From Akkermansiaceae bacterium (lineage in GTDB: Bacteria; Verrucomicrobiota; Verrucomicrobiia; Verrucomicrobiales; Akkermansiaceae): a stretch of DNA of 64,000 nucleotides. This document shows, one piece after another, positions 6,887 to 12,967 of this stretch (position 1 is its first letter; each line of letters opens with the position of its first letter). The notes under the pieces are model-generated. The model was not told the origin of the DNA and made no database searches. It was given only the letters and a program-made list of their open reading frames with translations. Position numbers and translations under genes: made by a program. The stretch covers positions 1-64,000 of the forward strand of contig SUVL01000008.1 in assembly GCA_015062005.1 (NCBI GenBank). The letters run 5' to 3'.

Positions 6887-8254
6887 TTATTTCTTTATAG
6901 CATCCACAATGTCCACACCGATTTCAACATAATCAATAGGGTCATTTGGAGTTGGAGAATTCGCTGGGCCTGTAACCGTAGTGCCTGGCACGTCTTGAAT
7001 TAACTGGGGGGCTTTTTTACATACTCTTAACATTCGGCTTTTACAGTCTAGAATTTCTTGAATATCACCTTTTCCTTTACAGTCGGGATTTTCCTCGACA
7101 ATATCAGCCAAATCAGCAAAATCATTGTATATTTCATACGCTGTATATGCTACACCAGCAACCGTAACAATAACAACGAGCCACATGTACTCACCTAATT
7201 GGTCAACGTTGGATATACCGTTATTGCGTACAAATATATACAGATTAGAATCGGCTTTTTCACCCAGATTATCTCTACTCAACCATCGGCCTGTTGTCGG
7301 ATTATAGTGACGATAGTTGTAATAGGCCAAGCCCGTTTCACTATCATAGAATTCGCTACTCCATTGGATGGGCTGAGCTACATCACCGCTGAACGAGACT
7401 TCTCCGTAGGGGGAGTATGTGTAGGCGGTGCGAATGTAACCGTGCTGACCGTAGATTTCGCAGATGTTCTTCGTAAGATCCCAGCCGTATGCGTACCAAG
7501 TGCCGTTGAGCTGGATGGCCAGCGGGCGTGTGGCTATATTCTGCGTGGAATCCCATGTGAGAAGCCACAGGCAGGGGTGACCACTGCGAGTCAAATCGCA
7601 GCAGGCTATCTGGAGATAGCCACGATACAGGAATCGCTGGTGTAGCGCCACACTTCCATTGACAGTCACCTTCTTGGACGCTCTGCGGCCCATGTAGTCA
7701 TATGTGCATTCCACAATGGTGCCACTATCTGCATTAGTGAATGAAGTCGGGCGGTTTTCTGCATTATAGACAACGGACCATATGCCGGTACTCGTTTTCA
7801 CCTTTGTCTGGTTGCCTGCATCATCGTAGCTCGGCTCGAAATCACCGATAGCGGTGTACTGGTTGAGCTGATTGCTTTCGTAGGACGTTGCTGATTCAGC
7901 CGCTTCCTGTGCAGTCTCGCGGTTGCCAATGTTGTCGTAGTCGTAGGCATAGGCCTCATTGTTCACCGTGGCTATATTCAGCTCGCTACGAGAATTGTAC
8001 CCGAACGAATCATTGACCGTTGAGCCATCTCTAGAAGTGCTGCGAGTCATCGGACGACCGAGCGTATCGTAAGTGTAGGCACGAGAAGCTACGGAGGTAT
8101 TGCTGCGCTTATAAAGCTGACCGATAAGCAGGTCGCGCTTCTCTTCGTAGCTCTGCGTGAGCGTCATATTGTTGGGCTTCACGAGAGTCTGCAGCAGGTT
8201 GGTGCCGGGCAAGTCCACGTGCTCTTTACCGAGCTGATGGAGGTTAATCTTCAA
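6887..8254 (-). CDS. Orphan RHS C-terminal cassette with variable tip
   Basis: 455 residues. Residues about 80-340 are RHS/YD repeats (YTYDTLGRPM, YDNIGNRE, YNAENRPTSFTN, YGWDLTKNICEI). They are followed by the diagnostic pre-tip motif of RHS proteins (GLAYYNYRHYNPTTGRWLSR, then NLYIFVRNNGISNVDQLG). After DQLG comes a tip of about 101 residues with a hydrophobic start (WLVVIVTVAGVAYTAY) and four Cys; I do not recognise its toxin family. The N-terminal secretion and shell regions are absent, so this is an orphan tip cassette that would work only after recombining into a full RHS gene or by its own export. The start overlaps the end of the upstream nuclease gene by 11 nt. The putative immunity gene follows. 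Confidence 0.75.
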   Translation of the reverse strand: MKINLHQLGKEHVDLPGTNLLQTLVKPNNMTLTQSYEEKRDLLIGQLYKRSNTSVASRAYTYDTLGRPMTRSTSRDGSTVNDSFGYNSRSELNIATVNNEAYAYDYDNIGNRETAQEAAESATSYESNQLNQYTAIGDFEPSYDDAGNQTKVKTSTGIWSVVYNAENRPTSFTNADSGTIVECTYDYMGRRASKKVTVNGSVALHQRFLYRGYLQIACCDLTRSGHPCLWLLTWDSTQNIATRPLAIQLNGTWYAYGWDLTKNICEIYGQHGYIRTAYTYSPYGEVSFSGDVAQPIQWSSEFYDSETGLAYYNYRHYNPTTGRWLSRDNLGEKADSNLYIFVRNNGISNVDQLGEYMWLVVIVTVAGVAYTAYEIYNDFADLADIVEENPDCKGKGDIQEILDCKSRMLRVCKKAPQLIQDVPGTTVTGPANSPTPNDPIDYVEIGVDIVDAIKK

Positions 8255-8930
8255 TTTCTAATATGAGAGGACGATGATCTGATATTGCGAGCCAATTGGT
8301 GGACGTTTCGATGTGGCAGTCGCGTATGCGCTCGGGCGCTGCAAAAGCGTAATCGATATGGTAAGGTCTATTGGCATGTCTATGCAGAAAAAAAGTGGGT
8401 ATACTTTCTTCTCCCTGAGCCTCATTTTGTATATGATGATATGCGGAACATAATCCGGCGTCAGCAAGCATTTGAACGACCGAACTATGGTTACGTTGCC
8501 CTCTGCCAGTTTTGGTATCCCATTGCTTGTTACTGTTAAAATCTCCCATTACTACCATTTGGGAGTGATATTTGGACGCGTGCAAGTGATGATAGATATA
8601 ATACTCTTCAATGTAGCGAAACTTTGTCCACACAGCTAACAGGTCAAAACTGTCATTAACGCGAACGCATGCAAATTGTCTGAGACAAAGAGATTCCCAT
8701 GCATTATCCGTAATGCTGACATGAGGTGCTACAAAAATGCCCAAGCCCTTATTCTTGTTATCTCCCCACCATAACCCGCCTGCAGCGAATTCTCGGTACT
8801 CCCTGTTACGACAATGCAAGGGATTCTCACATTCCTGGATGATATAGATATCGCCCGAAAGCTTCCGGATTTCCGGAAACTTCTCGCGGAACTTACCCTG
8901 CGCATTCCAGCTGATAATCCTCATGCTCAT
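8244..8930 (-). CDS. EEP-superfamily (DNase I-like) nuclease
   Basis: 228 residues of the endonuclease/exonuclease/phosphatase fold with all expected motifs: IISWNAQG (Asn), IIQECEN (metal-binding Glu), VVMGDFNSN (Asp/Asn), YHIDYAFAAP (Asp) and LAISDHRPL (catalytic Ser-Asp-His box). No signal peptide is present, so it is probably cytoplasmic. The ATG is exactly 6 nt downstream of a good -10 box, so the mRNA should be leaderless. A truncated paralogue with the same promoter lies at 2555-2929. Being the first gene after the peptide unit and before an RHS tip, it may be a defence or toxin effector of the cassette; its substrate is unknown. Confidence 0.75.
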   Translation of the reverse strand: MSMRIISWNAQGKFREKFPEIRKLSGDIYIIQECENPLHCRNREYREFAAGGLWWGDNKNKGLGIFVAPHVSITDNAWESLCLRQFACVRVNDSFDLLAVWTKFRYIEEYYIYHHLHASKYHSQMVVMGDFNSNKQWDTKTGRGQRNHSSVVQMLADAGLCSAYHHIQNEAQGEESIPTFFLHRHANRPYHIDYAFAAPERIRDCHIETSTNWLAISDHRPLILEIED

Positions 8931-8936
8931 GCTGGG

Positions 8937-8964
8937 AGTATAATGAAAAAGGAGGGTAAGTCAA
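8937..8964 (-). promoter_or_regulatory. Leaderless-type promoter of the EEP nuclease
   Basis: On the minus strand TTGACT (8964-8959), a 16-bp spacer and TATACT (8942-8937) are followed by 6 nt and then the ATG, so the predicted +1 is the A of ATG. Confidence 0.75.
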
Positions 8965-8995
8965 GCCGGCGATTCATGAACAAGTTCACAAGGGG

Positions 8996-9040
8996 GTAAA
9001 AAGATGAGAGCCTTTCCTATTACGCTCTAAGGAAAGGCTC
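8996..9040 (-). terminator. Terminator of peptide unit 3
   Basis: The 11-bp stem GAGCCTTTCCT/AGGAAAGGCTC is followed on the minus strand by ATCTTTTTA. It separates the peptide transcript from the nuclease promoter. Confidence 0.8.
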
Positions 9041-9182
9041 TACGGAAAGAATTTCCATGAATGGGGATGGACTTTCTAAGGAAAGAATACCATTTTGAAT
9101 GAGTTAGTCAAGATTTTTTTCAAAAATTGAGCGGTTTTGGATGTGCGTGATAGAGGGAGCGACCCTCTACCACGCTGAGCTG

Positions 9183-9254
9183 TTAAAGCTTCACGACAAA
9201 TATCACAATCTGAGCGATTAGCAATATCAGCTCAATCCATGTAATCCCATTCAT
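9183..9254 (-). CDS. Small hydrophobic peptide 3 (23 aa)
   Basis: A 23-codon ORF with the helix TWIELILLIAQIVIFVVKL. It is close to peptide 1 (shared WIEL, QIVIFV) and more distant from peptide 2. An in-frame ATG two codons upstream (9260) is only 3 nt from the GGAAAG ribosome binding site, so the ATG at 9254 is preferred. Promoter, leader and terminator occupy the same positions as in the other units. A membrane-active, type I toxin-like role is inferred from size, topology and context. Confidence 0.65.
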   Translation of the reverse strand: MNGITWIELILLIAQIVIFVVKL

Positions 9255-9389
9255 GTACATGTTCTTTCCGCCAGTCAATTCAACTGTTTCCCGTAACTGT
9301 AAATGGCTACGTTCCGCAGCGGAAAGGACTGCTTACTCTCCGCTGACGGTGTACGCAGACACCCACCAGACGAGTGGTGGCGGAAAAGC
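9255..9389 (-). ncRNA. Structured leader of peptide 3
   Basis: This roughly 135-nt leader contains the stem CAGCGGA/TCCGCTG with the loop GAGTAAGCAGTCCTT, and the upstream stems CCACC/GGTGG and GTGT/ACAC. The same elements occur in units 1 and 2 with compensating base changes. Confidence 0.55.
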
Positions 9390-9395
9390 GGGAGG

Positions 9396-9424
9396 AGTCT
9401 ATCATATAGCTGACATCCGTTCAA
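9396..9424 (-). promoter_or_regulatory. Promoter of peptide unit 3
   Basis: TTGAAC (9424-9419), a 17-bp spacer and TAGACT (9401-9396) on the minus strand, extended by TGA. The -35 lies in the near-palindrome CGTTCA-N4-TGAACG. Confidence 0.7.
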
Positions 9425-9591
9425 GTCTGAACGTCCTACAGTTTTGACATCCCGGTAATGTGACTGTGAACGCACGAGTCTAAGCGAGTCCTTTCGGCTG
9501 CAAAATGGGGGCAAAATGGATGCAAAATCAGCCCGGGAAGTCCGATTTGCGTTATGAGTTGTGATTTTATAAGTCGCTGAAATCAAGGCAC

Positions 9592-9637
9592 AAAAAAGGA
9601 GCGGTCGTTACCATTTTGTCTTGGTTACGACCGCTCC
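9592..9637 (-). terminator. Terminator of tRNA-Met / R3
   Basis: The stem GGAGCGGTCGT/ACGACCGCTCC is followed on the minus strand by TTTTTTG. It lies 6 nt past the tRNA 3' end, and is the R3 copy of the bidirectional terminator. Confidence 0.8.
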
Positions 9638-9642
9638 CATAA

Positions 9643-9714
<72 letters not shown>

Positions 9715-9810
9715 ATCTGTATTTACCGGACCGCCGGAGCGGCTGGTGAGGGGAGTATACACGCGGATGCGAGCTTTGGCAAGCCTAAAATTACTTTTTT
9801 TGTGAAGAAT

Positions 9811-10746
9811 TTATTTTTTCGGGGTTGCGGGCTGGCGGGAGCGCATGCGTTGAATGCGCTGGAGCACTTCCTCAGGTTTGGAGAATGCGGCTTCAAACTT
9901 CTGCAAGGCATCAGGTGCTGCATTCGGGTCGAGCTGCATGGCTTCGCGGCCCACAGCGGCGGCGGCTTTTACATCATCTACGCTCTGGGCGCCGGTGAGA
10001 AGAATCTGGAATTTGAGCTGGAGCATGCCGGGCTTGTTCTCCGGCTCGGCGGTGGCCAGGGCTTTATCCACGACGGCGAGGGCTTCGGCCGGGGTTTTGG
10101 CAGCAGACAGGGCGGCAGCCAGGGCATCGCGCTGGGCCTGCACGCGCTGCAGGCGACCCAGGCCGGTGGTATCCTGCGGGTCGAGCGCTACGATTCGCTG
10201 GCGGAGGGGTGCGGTCTGGCGGTGAAAATCCTCGGGGATACCCTTGCTGGCTTGTACCAGGGTAGCCAGTTGCTCGGAGCCTTGCTGGGTCTCGGCTTTC
10301 TTGAGCAGCTTAGCGGTGGCGAAGGCGGCATCCAGCGATTGGGCAGCAGCTTCCACTGTGGGTTTGAAGCCGCTGAAGCCACCGGCCACCTCCCCCTGAG
10401 GGGTGATGACCATGATGGTGGGGAAGCCATCTACGCTGAACTGTTCGCACAGCTGCTCGTTGCGCTTGCGGAGGGCGGGGTCGAACTTCGGATTGTTCGG
10501 TACATCCACCTCCACGAGCACAAACTTATCTTTGGCGTAGGCCTCGAATGCCGGGGTATCAAGCACCTGCTTGCGCAGGCGGATGCACCAGCCGCACCAG
10601 TCTGACCCGGTGAAGTCGATGAGCACTGCCTTGTTTTCTGCGGCGGCCTTTGCCTTGGCGGCCTCCAGATCCGTCATCCACTCAGCAGCCCAGGCTGGTG
10701 CCAGAGCTGCCAGCATAAGCGCTGTGCAAAGAGTTTTCTTGAACAT
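9811..10746 (-). CDS. Exported thioredoxin-like protein (CGWC)
   Basis: 311 residues. A signal peptide (about 1-20) is followed by a thioredoxin-like domain with VLIDFTGSDWCGWCIRLRKQ (redox pair Cys51/Cys54) and the cis-proline loop VDGFPTIMVI. From about residue 135 a mostly helical, Ala-rich extension with TPR-like character runs to the end; I do not recognise it. It probably acts as a periplasmic thiol reductase, in the thioredoxin_7 style, and the extension may bind a client. The ATG lies 6 nt downstream of the -10 box, so the mRNA should be leaderless. Confidence 0.8.
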   Translation of the reverse strand: MFKKTLCTALMLAALAPAWAAEWMTDLEAAKAKAAAENKAVLIDFTGSDWCGWCIRLRKQVLDTPAFEAYAKDKFVLVEVDVPNNPKFDPALRKRNEQLCEQFSVDGFPTIMVITPQGEVAGGFSGFKPTVEAAAQSLDAAFATAKLLKKAETQQGSEQLATLVQASKGIPEDFHRQTAPLRQRIVALDPQDTTGLGRLQRVQAQRDALAAALSAAKTPAEALAVVDKALATAEPENKPGMLQLKFQILLTGAQSVDDVKAAAAVGREAMQLDPNAAPDALQKFEAAFSKPEEVLQRIQRMRSRQPATPKK

Positions 10747-10752
10747 GGTGGC

Positions 10753-10782
10753 ATTTTAGCAAACACGCCCCGGCTCCCGCAA
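10753..10782 (-). promoter_or_regulatory. Promoter of the thioredoxin-like gene
   Basis: TTGCGG (10782-10777), an 18-bp spacer and TAAAAT (10758-10753) on the minus strand; ATG follows after 6 nt (leaderless type). Confidence 0.65.
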
Positions 10783-10919
10783 GCGTATTTTCCACCTATT
10801 GGAAAAATTGCACCCGCGCGTACGGCTCGCCATTTGTTATCACCAGAATGCACCTGCAGGCGTCAGCCTGCCTGACTTTACACTTCGCACCTCGTGCTTC
10901 CACAAATTCGGATTTTTCT

Positions 10920-11597
10920 TTACTCCTCGTTATCGCGACCCAGGAGCTGGCGCACGCTGTTCTTGTGCTGGCGGTAGTATTCCTGGTAGTTGATAATTCT
11001 GGGCTGGGGAGTTTTGTTGCGGCGGTGCTCGGTGTAGCTGTTGCTCTGGCCGGTGTTGTAGGGCTCGTAATCGGTGAGGTAGTGGGTCTTGCTGCGGTCA
11101 TCGCGGGAGCGGCCTTCCAGGTCGGAGCGGTCATCGTGGTCGGCGCCGGAGTAGCGGTCGGAGAAGCTGATGCCGTGGCTTTCGTTCATGAAATCCGGCC
11201 TCAGGTCGGTGGAGTACATGGAGTTGGTGGTCTTCTCGATACCGTCTTTGCCGGTGGAGAATCGTTTGGCGGCGCCGGCAAAGCCATCGTCGCGCAAATC
11301 GAGGTGTTTGCCGGTATCGAAGGAGCCGGTGGCAAAGGTTTTGTCGATGCGGCGGGCATCATCCAGTTCGCGCTGGAAGGAACTCACCTTGGAGGACGTG
11401 GTCTGCGGCACTCCGTCCTTGGTTTTCTGTTCTGAGAAAGCGGCATCGAAGCGCTTCTCGAAGGTGGATACGAGGTCTTTCTCGCCGTCGCCGGTATCAC
11501 CGTCCTTCACCACATTGCCCTGCTCATCATACACTGTGCGCACAGGGGTGCAGGCAGTGCAGCAGAGCAGCAGGACGAGGGGCAGCCAGCGCAGCAT
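10920..11597 (-). CDS. Hypothetical lipoprotein
   Basis: 225 residues with a lipoprotein signal (hydrophobic WLPLVLLLCC, lipobox ending at the Cys in CCTACT), so it is probably anchored to a membrane. The rest is hydrophilic and low in predicted structure, rich in Asp, Arg and Ser (HDDRSDLEGRSRDDRSKTHY), and ends in RQLLGRDNEE. I do not recognise a domain. It starts 14 nt downstream of the Hsp33 gene and is probably co-transcribed with it. Confidence 0.65.
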   Translation of the reverse strand: MLRWLPLVLLLCCTACTPVRTVYDEQGNVVKDGDTGDGEKDLVSTFEKRFDAAFSEQKTKDGVPQTTSSKVSSFQRELDDARRIDKTFATGSFDTGKHLDLRDDGFAGAAKRFSTGKDGIEKTTNSMYSTDLRPDFMNESHGISFSDRYSGADHDDRSDLEGRSRDDRSKTHYLTDYEPYNTGQSNSYTEHRRNKTPQPRIINYQEYYRQHKNSVRQLLGRDNEE

Positions 11598-11611
11598 GGG
11601 GCAGGGGGGGA

Positions 11612-12403
11612 TCAGTTATCCTGCTCCTGCACCATATCCGGGGTCACCTTGTAGGAGGCCCCGCAGCGCGGGCAGTTGATTTCCAGGAATCCCTGCTCGG
11701 AAAGCAGGTCGGCAAAGTCGTGCTTCATGGCGCGCACCACCGGCAGTATCTTCTCCACGGTGCAACCGCAGCGGAACTTGAACTTGCGGGTCTCCAGCAG
11801 CTTGGTCTGCTCCACCTCGCTGATGGCGCGCACCTCGTCTGCCGTGAGCTCCTGCAGCCAGTCGTGGTCGGCATCCGGCTGGGCGGTGATGAGGGCGAAC
11901 TTGTCTTCCCCCAGGTCAAAGGCGCGGGACTGGCGCTGCTCGCTCTGGCGGTAGAAATCCTGCACCCAGTCCTCCACCGGCCCTTGGGGCAGGGTGATGA
12001 CGGAAGTCTGCGGTTCCTTGTTGGGCAGCAGATTCTGGGCAAAGAGCATGTTCTTATCCGTCTCGCGCACGCCTTCGCGGAAGGCGCGGCCCACCACATC
12101 CTCCGTCAGTGAGGAGCCGGAGATGAAGTAGTTGGCCAGGCGCGGGGTGCACACATTGAAGGTCCAGGCGTGGTATTCCTGCCAGGGGCGGGAGACCAGG
12201 TGCAGTGTGAAGTAGGCCAGCAGCTTCTTGAGAATCGTGTCCTCGGTCTCCTCATTGCGCAGCCCGTGCTGCATGAGATGCAGGTAATAATCCACGAATA
12301 CGGGCGAAAAATCTGCCCGCAGCAGCAGGCAGTTGCGCCCCCGCACAAAGATGGATTCTACCTTTGTGAACTCTTCAACCGGTTTCTGTTCTGCTTCCGT
12401 CAT
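11612..12403 (-). CDS. hslO: Hsp33 redox-regulated chaperonin
   Basis: 263 residues. Hsp33 is a cytoplasmic holdase switched on by oxidation of a C-terminal zinc centre. The two zinc pairs are visible: FKFRCGCTVEKIL (C-x-C) and EINCPRCGASYKV (C-x-x-C), with the usual spacing. The N-terminal part carries typical Hsp33 stretches, such as LPNKEPQTSVITLPQGPVED. Length is slightly under the E. coli protein. It has its own promoter and leads a two-gene unit with the lipoprotein downstream. Confidence 0.9.
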   Translation of the reverse strand: MTEAEQKPVEEFTKVESIFVRGRNCLLLRADFSPVFVDYYLHLMQHGLRNEETEDTILKKLLAYFTLHLVSRPWQEYHAWTFNVCTPRLANYFISGSSLTEDVVGRAFREGVRETDKNMLFAQNLLPNKEPQTSVITLPQGPVEDWVQDFYRQSEQRQSRAFDLGEDKFALITAQPDADHDWLQELTADEVRAISEVEQTKLLETRKFKFRCGCTVEKILPVVRAMKHDFADLLSEQGFLEINCPRCGASYKVTPDMVQEQDN

Positions 12404-12418
12404 GGCGTGGTTTTCTTC

Positions 12419-12447
12419 ATTCTACTCTAACGTTATTGCGACCGCAA
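12419..12447 (-). promoter_or_regulatory. Promoter of hslO
   Basis: TTGCGG (12447-12442), a 17-bp spacer and TAGAAT (12424-12419) on the minus strand, ending about 15 nt before the start codon. Confidence 0.65.
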
Positions 12448-12451
12448 GTGC

Positions 12452-12967
12452 AATTTTATTTTGGATTTTGAATTTTGGATTTTGGATGTATAAAGTGACG
12501 CTCGCGTTGCTCGCATTATGATGAAGATTTGCCGGACGTTCTGGTGCTTGCTGTCAGCATGGCTACGAATTCATCGGCTTCATTGATGAGTGCTTGCATT
12601 TTAGATTGCTGCATGATACCTGTGTTGACCAGAAGCTGTAGCCAATACAAGGTCTCGTCAGCTTCACCTTCGCATATTTTTAGTTTTGAGACGAAATCTG
12701 CTGAGGATTTACCGTGGCATGCTTCACGGTAGTTTGCTCCAATTGAGGTGGCGCTTTTGACGAGTTGTCTGGCGATGACATCTTCAGCTATGCCGCTGGA
12801 CATGGCTTTAACCATCCGGACTACACGAACCGAGAACTGCATGGTCCGTTTATGCATTTCATCGCGATTCATCCGTTGACTCCTTTCTGGCACGCGGAGC
12901 GTGCGGAATTTTATACCTCAAAAATCCAAAATCCAAGATGCAAGATCCAAAATCCTGCTTTCAAGAT
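12452..12967. mobile_element. IVP element 1 (four-helix gene in inverted word arms)
   Basis: The four-helix-bundle gene is flanked by AT-rich arms built from one repeated word. The left arm (12452-12494) is a tandem of TTTTGGAT words ending TGTATAAA. The right arm (12910-12967) is the inverted version (TTTATACC, then ATCCAAAATCCAAG and more). A small hairpin, GCACGC/GCGTGC, lies just inside the right arm. The element fits exactly between the hslO promoter and the prlC stop codon. Confidence 0.6.
12516..12872 (-). CDS. Four-helix bundle (IVP/S23-type) protein
   Basis: 118 residues from the ATG at 12872, chosen because AAAGGAG lies 7 nt upstream. It belongs to the four-helix bundle family known from intervening sequences in 23S rRNA genes and related to Avd of diversity-generating retroelements. 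The signature SIGANYREACHGKSSADFVSKL, in which SIGANxxEA is diagnostic, sits near the middle, followed by CEGEADETLYWLQLL. The equivalent gene at 30648-31004 is the same length. It is not inside an rRNA gene here. The molecular role is unknown; a nucleic-acid-binding or mobility role is inferred. Confidence 0.85.
   Translation of the reverse strand: MNRDEMHKRTMQFSVRVVRMVKAMSSGIAEDVIARQLVKSATSIGANYREACHGKSSADFVSKLKICEGEADETLYWLQLLVNTGIMQQSKMQALINEADEFVAMLTASTRTSGKSSS

Larger units (their letters stand above)
9170..9640. repeat. Cassette-boundary repeat R3
   Basis: Third copy of the boundary unit. Iterons GCAAAATGGGG, GCAAAATGGAT and GCAAAATCAGC lie at 9500-9532. Homology to R1 and R2 stops at AATAGC, exactly where the tRNA-Met gene ends, so the final tail is missing and the array abuts the tRNA. 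Confidence 0.75.

Noticed and set aside
8814..8999. 61-codon plus-strand ORF ending in NKFTRG (also at 2819-3004)
   Set aside because: It runs antisense through the nuclease start and promoter. Only the end is shared with cassette 2, and no ribosome binding site is present.
9275..9586. 103-codon minus-strand ORF in repeat R3
   Set aside because: It crosses the peptide promoter and leader; the frame is not kept in R1 or R2.
2400..9640. Classical integron
   Set aside because: The recombinase is phage-like without evident IntI features, and the boundary tails lack a convincing attC core; the cassettes also have their own promoters.
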